Part shown: positions 24,993 to 32,884 of the stretch, one piece after another | How positions within the stretch are numbered: position 1 is the first letter of the stretch | How the letters are laid out: each line of letters starts with the position of its first letter | Source of the DNA: Planctomycetaceae bacterium | GTDB lineage: Bacteria; Planctomycetota; Planctomycetia; Pirellulales; Pirellulaceae | Direction of reading: 5' to 3' | DNA: 42,871 nucleotides | Assembly: GCA_007121535.1 (NCBI GenBank) | Contig: SKKK01000068.1 | Location: forward strand, 1-42,871 | Notes under the pieces: generated by a model | What the model saw: only the letters and a program-made list of their open reading frames with translations | Told to the model about the DNA's origin: nothing | Databases searched by the model: none | Program-made: the position numbers and the translations under genes

Positions 24993-26436
24993 CTTGCTCC
25001 TCCTCTTCCAGTTCAGGTGGGGAAAGCGGCACGGGTTGGATCGCTGTGGGGTCCAAACCCAGTTGCCGCATCAGTTTCAATTCACGGGCCCGCTGCTGAA
25101 GCTCAGCTTCCCAGTCACGCCCCTGCTTGGCGTACTCCGTGGCCAATGTGGTCGTGTAGCTGCTCAATCGAGTGGCTTGGGCATTGGCTTCCTTGGCAGG
25201 ATCCACATGCTCGTGACCGTCCCAAAACCATTGGTGCGGCCAATCGGCAATGGGACCGAGACCGGTGGGTAACAGACCGGGAATTAGCACGGCCTCGTCC
25301 AGCCAAGCTGCCAGCAGACGATCGAGCACGGCGATTTCGAGATGGGACTGATCGACGCGGATCGACTTGTAATAGGTTTGGTGATCCAGGCGTCCCGAGG
25401 CGTAGTTGTAGCCCGAGGAATTGCAGGCCGCGATGTTGTAGGGCATCGACAGGCAACGGGCGATTTCGTTGAGGATCTCCTTCTTGAACTCCGCGAATCC
25501 CGTCGATGGTTGCTCCGCCCGCAACTGACTCATCTTCCATCCACCTGGCATCGTGAGCAGAGCCCGCTGTTCCAGCTCGATGGGCTCGAACGGTTCGGCC
25601 GGGTCGGCCTCGCCATTGGCCGGCGCGTCGGTGTACAGGATGCCGGCGAAGTCGGCCGCCGTTTCCGCCGCTGCCAGGACGGCCAACGTGAATCGCCGAA
25701 GTTGGGCGAACAGGGGCAGGGCTGGCATAATGTCAGGAACGCCCCGAGTTTGCCCTGGCCGATCTGCACGGAACCAGTGGATCACCGAATCGGCAGGCAC
25801 CCGCTCGTAGTCCAGTCCGAAGGGGATCGCCGTCGTCGTGTCGCCCGGGTGGCGTTTCAGAACGTGGTATTCCACGGGGTTGCCGGCCTGGTCAAAGACG
25901 ATGCCGTCGGTTCGCTGTTTGCTGAAGGCCGTGAAGTCCGGGGTGCAGACCTGGTCCGCTTCGATCAGCCGCAAGTCGAGTTTGATCGTGGTCGGCAGCG
26001 CTGGGTTATTGATCAACACGGCGAAGGCTTCTCCGTCCTCCGCCCTGGCGATCCGCATCGTCCGCAGTTTTTCAGCCAGGCGGATGGTACGGGCCCATTG
26101 CCAGAACTTGTGCTCGATGCGATCGTTGGCCTCGGAGTCGGCGGTCAACAATTGAAGTCGAGGCCCCGTACCGACCACGTCGTTGGCCAGTGTGAGGACG
26201 ATGCCACGAGCGTAGCTGTTGTTGGCCACCTCGTAACGGCAACGATTGCGTAGTATCCGTCGCACTTCTGGGCTGTTGGCGGCATTGGCGCTAAGTCCGT
26301 CGGCATTGGCCCAGTGGCGGCGATTGTCGGGCGTGGTCGAGGCTGCGTCGTAACGGGCACGGAGCACCCGCATGCCCCGCAGTCGCGAAGCTTGGCGTCG
26401 TGGACGCGTAAGTTTTGTGTGCAGCCAGTGGAACAA
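24967..26436 (-). CDS. Phage portal protein, lambda family
   Basis: About 489 residues; forms the dodecameric ring at the DNA entry vertex. The family pattern is clear: RARYDAASTTPDNRRHWANADGLSANAANSPEVRR, then ARGIVLTLANDVVGTGPRLQLL, VIHWFRADRPGQTRGVPDI, and NEIARCLSMPYNIAACNSSGYNYASGRLDHQ. TTG 26436 is proposed as start because GGAG lies 8 bases upstream and the previous gene stops at 26438; ATG 26373 is the alternative, 21 codons later. C-terminal acidic tail (LEEEEQDASVVDD). Confidence 0.92.
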   Translation of the reverse strand: MFHWLHTKLTRPRRQASRLRGMRVLRARYDAASTTPDNRRHWANADGLSANAANSPEVRRILRNRCRYEVANNSYARGIVLTLANDVVGTGPRLQLLTADSEANDRIEHKFWQWARTIRLAEKLRTMRIARAEDGEAFAVLINNPALPTTIKLDLRLIEADQVCTPDFTAFSKQRTDGIVFDQAGNPVEYHVLKRHPGDTTTAIPFGLDYERVPADSVIHWFRADRPGQTRGVPDIMPALPLFAQLRRFTLAVLAAAETAADFAGILYTDAPANGEADPAEPFEPIELEQRALLTMPGGWKMSQLRAEQPSTGFAEFKKEILNEIARCLSMPYNIAACNSSGYNYASGRLDHQTYYKSIRVDQSHLEIAVLDRLLAAWLDEAVLIPGLLPTGLGPIADWPHQWFWDGHEHVDPAKEANAQATRLSSYTTTLATEYAKQGRDWEAELQQRARELKLMRQLGLDPTAIQPVPLSPPELEEEEQDASVVDDH

Positions 26437-26437
26437 C

Positions 26438-26635
26438 TCAGGACACTCCAGGGGGAACGAAGCGATTGAACCGCAACCCGCGGTGCTTCTTCTTGACGGC
26501 ATCTTTGGCCGCCAGATGCTTGTCCGCCGCGATCTGGTCCGACAGCTTGTGCTGCTCGACGCTGCCAGCATCGCCAGAGGCCTTGGCGGGCCCTTGGGCG
26601 TTTTGGCGGATCGTGTCGTCGAAGTTATCGGCCAT
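26438..26635 (-). CDS. Small head protein upstream of portal
   Basis: The 65-residue charged helical protein (MADNFDDTIRQNAQGPAKASGDAGSVEQHKLSDQIAAD, ending RGLRFNRFVPPGVS) resembles a small gene often found before lambda-type portals, in the place of gpW-like joining proteins. ATG 26635 has GGAAG upstream; an ATG at 26668 is possible. Its stop precedes the portal TTG by 1 base. A joining or accessory role is inferred from position. Confidence 0.65.
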   Translation of the reverse strand: MADNFDDTIRQNAQGPAKASGDAGSVEQHKLSDQIAADKHLAAKDAVKKKHRGLRFNRFVPPGVS

Positions 26636-26845
26636 GGTTGTCTTCCGTATCAGCAGCCGGCTGGGCACACCATCGGGAGCTACGTGTTCAAGGTCGCTCA
26701 GGAGACCACCCGACGACGAATTGCCTGGTGCGCACAGCGCGGCTGTCTATTTGGTTATCTATGCCGACCGGAGAGCGATTGTCCGCCGCGCGAAGATTTT
26801 TGAAGAGATTCTGCTATGTGTAGCGATCAACCCTACCGTAGCCAT

Positions 26846-27082
26846 CTAAACGGTAGCTTTGGAGGATACAGCTCGATCAGCTGTAACCCGCTGGTCACCC
26901 TCGATCGACCTTCCCACCGCACTTTCGAACGTCAGTACCTTCCGCCCACAGTAGCGACACACCTTCCGCCGACGAATTCGTCCATCCCGTAGCGGTTCGG
27001 TGTGCGTCGTTTGGAAATGCCGACAACCACAAGAAGGACAACAGATCCCGAGCTGATCGCGGCTTGGTTTGGTCTTGGTCAT
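26846..27082 (-). CDS. Zinc-ribbon protein coupled to terminase
   Basis: The 78-residue protein has C15-x2-C18 and C42-x2-C45, framing a basic hairpin (RDGRIRRRKVCRYCG), so it should bind one zinc and probably nucleic acid. It resembles the zinc finger of NrdR-like regulators but lacks an ATP-cone. ATG 27082 overlaps the terminase stop (ATGA) with GGAGG upstream, which hints at a packaging or late-regulation role. Confidence 0.75.
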   Translation of the reverse strand: MTKTKPSRDQLGICCPSCGCRHFQTTHTEPLRDGRIRRRKVCRYCGRKVLTFESAVGRSIEGDQRVTADRAVSSKATV

Positions 27083-29346
27083 CCTCGCCTCCTCCGCTGC
27101 AACTGAGCAAAGCTGACCCGTTCCCGTTTCGGAGACACGATCTCGCTCGTGCCCAGCAACACGGCGCCCTGCATCGACGCTGCCACCGCACAACCCACCA
27201 AGCAGTCGAACCAGTGGTTATCACCCCGCTCGGGACGCATCTTCCACTCATCCACCGTCCGGCCTCGGCCCTCGGTTTTCACACGGTATTCGGCCGTCAA
27301 ATGCTCAGCCAGTAAGCGATGCTGAGCAGCGCCGTCGCCAAACAGCGACAAACAGCCCCGATCCCCCATGGCCACCGCCAAGCGAGCGTGAACGAATGAC
27401 TTCCAGAAATTCGTGTCGTACACCACATGCCGCACAGTCCGCTTGCCTCGCACGTTGGGGACGCGCCAGTTGTGACCGATCCGATCGCCTGGCTTGCGTT
27501 TGTACTCGGAGAACGGCTGACTCGAGGCACCGACGAACCGGCCGTGGCTGGGCATGACGATCCCGGCGTGCGCTGACTGACGGCAGAACTGGTACACCAC
27601 ATCCGTGGACGAACCCCAGTTAGCGTCGATCAGACAACGCTCGATCCGCAGCATGGCTCCATCGTCACGCCGCCACTCGCGGCCCAGATAGTCGCCCGTG
27701 AACTTGTCCAAACCGGCGTAGATCGTGCCCTCCAGTCCACTGGCCTTGGTGGCCGTGGCCAGCGTTAATCGTGCGTCCCGCAACGTGAAATACGGACGTT
27801 TCTGATCCGGAAACGTACCATAGTCCACGACGTAGCCGGTGAAATCGTCTTCCCAGGCGGCGACCACGAAGAACAGCAAATTGGCCTGGACGTCCACGAA
27901 CATGGTCAGATGATTGCCGCCGATCGGGATCACGCCTCGCTGCTGGCGGTTAACCTTGGCAGCGATCTGCTCGGCTGTCAGTTCGTCATCCTCGGCGTCG
28001 GTTTCCGGCAACGGCTCGTTCTGGTACTCGGCAAAGAAGGCCGCTTCGTCTTGCAACTTTAAGTTCATCGCGTGCTGGATCGCCGAGATCTCGTCGTGGT
28101 TAAATCGTTCTTCCCAGGCAATCACCGCCCCTGCGTCCATCTCCTCCCGCTGCTGGCCATAGAACTCGGTGGCGTCTGCCAATCCGCGTTCGGCCCGCAG
28201 ACTTTCGGCGCGGATCTCGGCGTACCTGGCCCACAGCCGCTCGTTGGTCGGAAACGAGTACACCATCTTTGTCCGCTCGCCGTTCCACTCGGGATGTTTG
28301 TCGCGGTTCAAAATGTTGTCGGCCATGTCTCCCGGTCGGATCACGGTACAAGGCATCACGCCAGCGATCTTCTTGCCGGGCCCTGCCAAACCCAGCACTG
28401 CACCGGCCAGGATGCTCTCACGCGTGGCGCACTGGGACAGCGATCTGGCCGACTCGTCTGTCTGCGGATCGTCCAGTACGACCAGCGAAGGCCGAACCGA
28501 GCGACCGTCCGCCCGTTTGTACTTCATGCCTCGGATACGACCCGTGATCCCGGCCACTTTGATGATCGCTGCGCTGGCCGGGCTGCCTTCGATGGTCGGT
28601 AAAACGATCTCTTTGGCTGTCCAACTGATGTGCGTCCGCTCGCCCTTGTAAAGTTGGCCGCTGCAGCGATTGGCGATGCCGTCCAGACTCTGAATTGGAA
28701 ACACAACCTCCGGAAAATCCTCGAGTAGCAGTTCGTTGCCGTCCAGTTCCATCTTGATCGAGTCCAACATATCCGCCGCATGGCCTTCGTCCGAACCGAT
28801 CAGACTGACGAACTCCCGGTGCCCGTACAGCACGGACCAGATACAGGCACACTCACAGATGGTCGTCTTCCCGCTGCCTCTGGGCATCGCCATTGCGAAC
28901 AGCCCGCCCTGCAACACGGCCTGCTCGATCTTGGAGATGACCTTCAGGTGATCGGGCGACCAAGCCAGGTGGAACGTCTGGGGGAAGTACGATTCGCAGA
29001 AAGCCCGGAAGTTCAGAGCCGCTCGCTGTTTGCGGTCGGGATCGACCACCTCCGGCAACTCGCCGATGTCTCGTCCAGCCAGGGCGATGGCCGCATTGCG
29101 GGCTCGAGCACGTTCCTTGAGCTTCTCGTAAGGATCGCCGTCCGGTTCCGGCCGCGGAGTGTGCCGTACCTGGACCAGCCACGCCACGTAGCGGAACAGA
29201 TCGATCTGGCGACCGTCGCCGATGCGGAATCCGGCTCGTGTGCGGTGGCGATACAACTGTCGCTCGTTGATCACCTCACCCAAGGGCGTGGAGTTCAACA
29301 GGCGGCACAGTTCGCTTGGTCGTAGTTTGCGGGGATCAATCGCCAC
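27079..29346 (-). CDS. Terminase large subunit (GpA-like) with N-terminal HTH-like domain
   Basis: Packaging motor of 755 residues. Residues 1-60 form a helical DNA-recognition-like domain (SELCRLLNST, DGRQIDLFRYVAWLV) resembling the adjacent small subunit. The ATPase has Walker A MPRGSGKTT (154-162) and Walker B LVVLDDPQTDE (288-298). The C-terminal nuclease region contains TMFVDVQANLLFFVVAAW, giving a likely metal-binding Asp, and later acidic clusters. It fits GpA-type terminases (phage lambda). ATG 29346 overlaps the small subunit end by 11 bases. Packaging site type cannot be told from sequence. Confidence 0.93.
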   Translation of the reverse strand: MAIDPRKLRPSELCRLLNSTPLGEVINERQLYRHRTRAGFRIGDGRQIDLFRYVAWLVQVRHTPRPEPDGDPYEKLKERARARNAAIALAGRDIGELPEVVDPDRKQRAALNFRAFCESYFPQTFHLAWSPDHLKVISKIEQAVLQGGLFAMAMPRGSGKTTICECACIWSVLYGHREFVSLIGSDEGHAADMLDSIKMELDGNELLLEDFPEVVFPIQSLDGIANRCSGQLYKGERTHISWTAKEIVLPTIEGSPASAAIIKVAGITGRIRGMKYKRADGRSVRPSLVVLDDPQTDESARSLSQCATRESILAGAVLGLAGPGKKIAGVMPCTVIRPGDMADNILNRDKHPEWNGERTKMVYSFPTNERLWARYAEIRAESLRAERGLADATEFYGQQREEMDAGAVIAWEERFNHDEISAIQHAMNLKLQDEAAFFAEYQNEPLPETDAEDDELTAEQIAAKVNRQQRGVIPIGGNHLTMFVDVQANLLFFVVAAWEDDFTGYVVDYGTFPDQKRPYFTLRDARLTLATATKASGLEGTIYAGLDKFTGDYLGREWRRDDGAMLRIERCLIDANWGSSTDVVYQFCRQSAHAGIVMPSHGRFVGASSQPFSEYKRKPGDRIGHNWRVPNVRGKRTVRHVVYDTNFWKSFVHARLAVAMGDRGCLSLFGDGAAQHRLLAEHLTAEYRVKTEGRGRTVDEWKMRPERGDNHWFDCLVGCAVAASMQGAVLLGTSEIVSPKRERVSFAQLQRRRRG

Positions 29347-29560
29347 GGCCCATTTCTCCTACCAGCCAGGCGGCGTAGTTCACCAGATTGATTGTGCCAT
29401 CGGGGTTCGTCGGCGCCCCGCCTTCTATGTCCGCTTCAAGATTTTCGACGCTCACCTGTCGCCCGCCCGACGCGGACAGAATGCGGGCCAGGACGTCCAG
29501 CCGTAAGGCCTGGGGGTTCAACTGGGGACCTTGCCGTCCGTCAGCGTTAGGTTCTGGCAT
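29336..29560 (-). CDS. Small terminase-like DNA-binding protein
   Basis: The 74-residue protein has helices (RLDVLARILSA, VENLEADIEGG) and NPDGTINLVNYAAWLV, closely similar in layout to residues 10-58 of the large terminase. ATG 29560 is chosen because GGAGG lies 9 bases upstream; the longer frame upstream is a run-through. Being first in the late operon and overlapping the large subunit, it probably recognises the packaging site. Confidence 0.7.
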   Translation of the reverse strand: MPEPNADGRQGPQLNPQALRLDVLARILSASGGRQVSVENLEADIEGGAPTNPDGTINLVNYAAWLVGEMGRGD

Positions 29561-29619
29561 GACTCGGGGCCTCCCTGCAAAAACTTTCAGAATTTGGCCG
29601 GATTCGATGGGAAATCCGC

Positions 29620-29669
29620 TTGATGTTCGTACGAAAACATGGCTCATGTGTAATGTACAAACGAACATC
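29620..29669. promoter_or_regulatory. Divergent control region with operator-like inverted repeat
   Basis: The spacer between the late operon (minus) and the small-gene island (plus) holds GATGTTCGT at 29622-29630 and its exact reverse complement ACGAACATC at 29661-29669, plus a palindrome TTCGTACGAA at 29626-29635. TTGATG at 29620-29625 and CTCATG at 29643-29648 are 17 bases apart, promoter-like spacing. The same TTGATG-N17-CTCATG pair recurs at 30502-30530. A repressor or activator site controlling both directions is likely. The -10 box is unlike the sigma-70 consensus. Confidence 0.55.
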
Positions 29670-29693
29670 AACCAAAACCAACGGAGCACCACC

Positions 29694-29939
29694 ATGAAAA
29701 CCACCAAAACCATCGCCGGACGCAAGATCACCCTGCAGCGCGGACAACGCTACATGGCCGGACGCCCCTTCGCCAGCCGCGGGCGGAAGACCTACCCGGT
29801 CACGATCTACCGGATCACCAACGGGTTCCACTTCGACAACAAGGCCGCTCGGATCGACGGCTTGACCTACGACCAGGCCAACGAATTGCTCAAGGCCTTC
29901 AACAACGGGACGACCAGCTTCGACGGGCGGGTCTGGTAA
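29694..29939 (+). CDS. Small basic phage protein of unknown function
   Basis: The 81-residue protein starts MKTTKTIAGRKITLQRGQRY and contains YPVTIYRITNGFHFDNKAARIDGLTYDQANELL. It is Arg/Lys-rich at the start and compact. CGGAG lies about 8 bases before ATG 29694. First gene of the plus-strand island, 133 bases from the divergent terminase operon. Early or anti-defence function is possible, but nothing in the sequence shows it. Confidence 0.7.
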   Translation: MKTTKTIAGRKITLQRGQRYMAGRPFASRGRKTYPVTIYRITNGFHFDNKAARIDGLTYDQANELLKAFNNGTTSFDGRVW

Positions 29940-29969
29940 CCACCACCTTTCACAACGAGGAGCACAAAT

Positions 29970-30341
29970 ATGACCGTCAACGAAGTCTTGAACCTGCTGG
30001 AACAGATGGCCGAGGCCGGATACGGAGATCGCGAGGTGCTGGGGTTGCTGATGGCCAAGATCCCCGGTTCGCTCTTGCGACGAGGGGGGCTGACGGCTGG
30101 CGCCAGTGCCGGGCCCCTGGCAATCCTCGGCATTTGGCGCAATCCCGCCCGGATCCTGGTGATTCGGCGCGGCAAGCCCCTGCACTTCGGACAGACCAAG
30201 CACGGGTTCTACTTCGCCAGCCTGCCAGAAGGATTGCCGGGTCAGGTCCAGGCGGTGGTCGATCACTACACCGGCCTGCTGACCCAGGACAACGGATTGC
30301 GGATCGCGCGGACCTCGTTCGGACGACTTCGGGCAGCGTAG
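29970..30341 (+). CDS. Phage protein of unknown function (123 aa)
   Basis: Starts MTVNEVLNLLEQMAEAGYGD, then a Gly/Leu-rich core (LLRRGGLTAGASAG) and LVIRRGKPLHFGQTKHGFYF. GAGGAG lies 8 bases upstream of ATG. It follows the 81-residue gene by 30 bases and is followed by a spacer with the second promoter-like element. No motif recognised. Confidence 0.7.
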   Translation: MTVNEVLNLLEQMAEAGYGDREVLGLLMAKIPGSLLRRGGLTAGASAGPLAILGIWRNPARILVIRRGKPLHFGQTKHGFYFASLPEGLPGQVQAVVDHYTGLLTQDNGLRIARTSFGRLRAA

Positions 30342-30501
30342 CCGTGGGGCCACCGGTGGTACACGTTCTGCCGTGTGGGCCTGGGCGGGACCGGCGGGAT
30401 TTTCGTTCCCACTCCCCACCGAACGCGACACGGGCCACACGGGGCGACCTGGGGCCCACCGAAAATTCTGGGAATTCCGGCAGCTTTTTTCTGAATCCCG
30501 C

Positions 30502-30530
30502 TTGATGTTTTTCCGCCCGCACGGCTCATG
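30502..30530 (+). promoter_or_regulatory. Second TTGATG-N17-CTCATG promoter-like element
   Basis: TTGATG at 30502-30507 and CTCATG at 30525-30530 are separated by 17 bases, matching the element at 29620-29648 in spacing and in the flanks (CCGCTTGATGTT against CCCGCTTGATGTT, then GGCTCATGTGT). It lies 45 bases before the next start. The repeat in front of two transcription units suggests a phage-specific promoter class or a shared activator. Confidence 0.5.
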
Positions 30531-30575
30531 TGTGTTATAGGCAATCAACGAACTACCAACCAACGGAGAAACGCG

Positions 30576-30818
30576 ATGACAACGACACACCTGACCACAA
30601 CGGGGATCGCCCGGGTTTTGGCTCGCGGGATCAGGGCCAACTACGCCCCCGAGAACCAACAAGCCGAGATCGAACGCTTGGTCGAGTACCTGCAAGACCT
30701 GGCCATGTCCCGAGGGATGCACGCCGAATTGATCGACGGCACGCGAGAACGTCAACAGGCTGAGAACGACGCCGATCTGCTGGACGCCATCGCCTGCGAA
30801 CTGGAAACGACAGTTTGA
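30576..30818 (+). CDS. Small helical phage protein of unknown function
   Basis: The 80-residue protein (MTTTHLTTTGIARVLARGIR, then NYAPENQQAEIERLVEYLQDLAMSRGMHAELIDG) is mostly helical. CGGAG lies about 8 bases before ATG 30576. It is the first gene after the second promoter-like element. No catalytic motif. Confidence 0.65.
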   Translation: MTTTHLTTTGIARVLARGIRANYAPENQQAEIERLVEYLQDLAMSRGMHAELIDGTRERQQAENDADLLDAIACELETTV

Positions 30819-30848
30819 CCAACCTAACAACCACCGAGGAGAATGACC

Positions 30849-31178
30849 ATGACCACGCAAAACGCCACTCTGACCACCAGCGACTGCCGCCGGGATTTCC
30901 ACCAGATGATGCTGCAATCGTCGGTCGACGGCGGACGCGAGTTGCTGGCCAACGGCGCGGAAATGTTGCGCCGGTACGCCGAGGAAATGGAACGGTACGC
31001 CTCGCGATACGACGACTGTGACAACGACACCAGCGTCACGTACGAGATGGTCCTGTCTTGGGCAATCAACCATGTGGTGCAGCTTCACAGCAACCTGCGG
31101 TTGGACCTGTTTGTTTCGAAGGCCGCCGAGATCGCGGAACGGCGCCAATTGGTCGCTCAGACCGAAACCGAAGCATAG
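30849..31178 (+). CDS. Helical phage protein of unknown function (109 aa)
   Basis: Begins MTTQNATLTTSDCRRDFHQMM, with an amphipathic stretch (LLANGAEMLRRYAEEMERYASRYDD). The ATG at 30849 is preferred to 30843 because GAGGAG lies 7 bases before it. It is 30 bases after the previous gene and 11 before the next. Function unknown. Confidence 0.65.
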   Translation: MTTQNATLTTSDCRRDFHQMMLQSSVDGGRELLANGAEMLRRYAEEMERYASRYDDCDNDTSVTYEMVLSWAINHVVQLHSNLRLDLFVSKAAEIAERRQLVAQTETEA

Positions 31179-31189
31179 GACCCACCACG

Positions 31190-31393
31190 ATGAACTGCAC
31201 CATCTGCGGTCGGCCCGCCCCGGCCGACCAAGACGCCATGATCGACGCAGGCTGGATTCCGTACTTCTACGCTGGCCTCGAGGAAATCCCCGGTCCCGTG
31301 TGTCCGGAATGTCGCCAACGGCATCTTCACCTGGCCGATGACGGGGAATGGGCCACGGTTGAGCCGCCTGCAGAAAGCCATCGCTTGAATTGA
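31190..31393 (+). CDS. Small zinc-binding protein
   Basis: The 67-residue protein has CTICGRPAP near the start and CPECRQRH later, two CxxC pairs that should bind one zinc. The Trp/Tyr-rich middle (GWIPYFYAG) is unusual. It follows the previous gene by 11 bases and ends just before a terminator. Role unknown. Confidence 0.65.
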   Translation: MNCTICGRPAPADQDAMIDAGWIPYFYAGLEEIPGPVCPECRQRHLHLADDGEWATVEPPAESHRLN

Positions 31394-31417
31394 CTTCGCC
31401 CCAGCCGGCACGCTCCA

Positions 31418-31442
31418 AAGACACCCCATTCCGGGGCGTCTT
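31418..31442 (+). terminator. Likely intrinsic terminator of the small-gene island
   Basis: AAGACACCCC (31418-31427) pairs with GGGGCGTCTT (31433-31442) at 9 of 10 positions over a 5-base loop. The T-tail is short (TCTTGTT). It lies right after the last small gene and before the promoter of the toxin-antitoxin pair. Confidence 0.65.
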
Positions 31443-31522
31443 GTTCGAGCCGGGAGTCATGTTGCCTCTTTCGCCCTCTTGAGTCGCGAGCCGAAGTTTC
31501 CTTTCACAGTGAAATGGCGGGA

Positions 31523-31551
31523 TTGCCTCGGCTACCCAATGGTGATACACT
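31523..31551 (+). promoter_or_regulatory. Sigma-70-like promoter for the antitoxin-toxin pair
   Basis: TTGCCT (31523-31528) and TACACT (31546-31551) are 17 bases apart, a good fit to -35 and -10 boxes. The -10 box is 35 bases before the antitoxin ATG. Antitoxin autoregulation at this site is expected from the family; no operator is proven. Confidence 0.6.
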
Positions 31552-31586
31552 GGAAATACGAAGTAGCAACACACGGGAGGTAACCC

Positions 31587-31814
31587 ATGATCAAAACCCT
31601 GACCAAACACGGCAACAGTTATGCCCTTGTGATCGATAAGCCGATCCTGGAGCTGCTGCGAATAACTCCGGAAACGCCATTCGAAATCATGACCGACGGG
31701 CAAGCCTTGGTCCTGACTCCTGTGCGAGATCCAGCGGAGGATCAGAAGTTTCGGGAGGCACTGGAAATGGTCCACAAACGATTTGGCCGGGCCATGAAAC
31801 AATTGGCGGAGTAG
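31587..31814 (+). CDS. AbrB/MazE-type antitoxin
   Basis: The 75-residue protein starts MIKTLTKHGNSYALVIDKPILELL, the swapped-hairpin DNA-binding pattern of AbrB/MazE antitoxins, with a charged C-terminal helix that would bind the toxin. GGGAGG lies 6 bases before ATG. It precedes the Doc gene by 15 bases, so it should neutralise that toxin and repress the operon. Confidence 0.85.
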   Translation: MIKTLTKHGNSYALVIDKPILELLRITPETPFEIMTDGQALVLTPVRDPAEDQKFREALEMVHKRFGRAMKQLAE

Positions 31815-31829
31815 GGGACGAAGACGGCC

Positions 31830-32237
31830 ATGCTGCCACTGTTCTTGGACATCGATCGTACGCTGCGAACGCACTGCAGTCTGATCGAACATTATGGGGG
31901 TGTGGAGGGTGTCCGAGACATCGGCCTGTTGCACTCCGCTATCGCGATGCCGCAGGCATCGTTCGGAGGCGAGTTTCTCCACCGAGACCTGTTCGAGATG
32001 GCGGCGGCGTATCTCTTCCACATCGTTCAAAACCATCCGTTTCTCGACGGCAACAAACGAACTGGCGCCGCGGCAGCCATTATTTTCCTGGCCATGAACG
32101 GAATTGAGATCGAGGCCGACGAAGACGGACTCGTCGAGCTGACCCTTGCCGTCGCTGAGGGGCAGGCAGGCAAACGTGAGATCGCTGATTTCTTTAAATC
32201 GAAGGCATATCCATCTTTCCCTCCAAAGGCGGAATGA
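31830..32237 (+). CDS. doc: Doc-type toxin (Fic fold)
   Basis: The 135-residue protein contains HPFLDGNKRTG (69-79), the HxFxDGNKR motif of Doc, which phosphorylates EF-Tu and blocks translation in characterised cases. The N-terminal LIEHYGGVEGVRDIGLLHSAIAMP is also family-typical. It follows the antitoxin by 15 bases. The motif looks intact, so it should be active. It probably serves phage maintenance or defence against other phages. Confidence 0.9.
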   Translation: MLPLFLDIDRTLRTHCSLIEHYGGVEGVRDIGLLHSAIAMPQASFGGEFLHRDLFEMAAAYLFHIVQNHPFLDGNKRTGAAAAIIFLAMNGIEIEADEDGLVELTLAVAEGQAGKREIADFFKSKAYPSFPPKAE

Positions 32238-32255
32238 CCGATCCGGCTGATCACC

Positions 32256-32414
32256 ATGAATGACGATCCGATCCAGGCCGACTCGCTCGTCGGCATTCAT
32301 GGCCGTCGTGCAAAAGAACCCTGGCAGCAGATCGATGTTGTCCGAGACAACGGGCGGTCGCTGTTGCTGGTGTCGCCATCCGATACGTCCAAGCGAAAAC
32401 CTAGAGAACGGTGA
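32256..32414 (+). CDS. Doubtful 52-residue ORF before the HigA-like gene
   Basis: Open frame beginning MNDDPIQADSLVGIHGRRAKEP with no good ribosome site. It ends 3 bases before the regulator gene. It is too short to be HigB and shows no mRNA-interferase pattern, so whether the regulator has a toxin here is unclear. Confidence 0.3.
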   Translation: MNDDPIQADSLVGIHGRRAKEPWQQIDVVRDNGRSLLLVSPSDTSKRKPRER

Positions 32415-32417
32415 CCT

Positions 32418-32849
32418 ATGGCCATTCAGACGAAATTCCGATTGACAGTAAAGCAACGCGATTCCTACCTTGAGCTGGTGCAGATGTTCCCTTTGACCTC
32501 GATTAGGTCCGATGAGCATCTGGAGGCAGCCCAGGCGGTGATCGATGAGCTGCTTGCCAAAGCTGATCTCGACGACGGGGAGCATTTGTACCTCGACGGG
32601 CTCAGTGACCTGGTAGCCGACTACGAGGACGAACATCACCCCATCGCCCTGGCTTCGGACGCCGACATGCTTCGCCACCTGATGGAGGCCAAGGGGGTAA
32701 CGCAGGCACAGCTGCACCGGGATACCGGGATTGCGAAGTCCACGATTTCCGAGCTGCTTGCTGGGCGGAAAGCGTTCACCCGGCAGATCATTCGTAAGCT
32801 GGCGGATTACTTTCATGTGGATGTCGGCGTACTGGCGGCCAATCTCTAG
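32418..32849 (+). CDS. HigA-like transcriptional regulator / antitoxin
   Basis: The 143-residue protein has an N-terminal helical domain and a C-terminal HTH: MLRHLMEAKGVTQAQLHRDTGIAKSTISELLAGRKAFTRQIIRKLADYFHV, the XRE type found in HigA antitoxins. It follows Doc in the same direction but has no obvious toxin partner. It may regulate the adjacent genes or the phage. It converges with the ParB-methyltransferase, 35 bases away. Confidence 0.8.
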   Translation: MAIQTKFRLTVKQRDSYLELVQMFPLTSIRSDEHLEAAQAVIDELLAKADLDDGEHLYLDGLSDLVADYEDEHHPIALASDADMLRHLMEAKGVTQAQLHRDTGIAKSTISELLAGRKAFTRQIIRKLADYFHVDVGVLAANL

Positions 32850-32884
32850 CCGCACAACGCGGCCCGGTAGCGTCCGACACGTCT

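Noticed and set aside
26833-26856. CTACCG/CGGTAG stem over the zinc-ribbon stop codon
   Set aside because: Only 6 bases long with no T-run; too weak for a terminator call.
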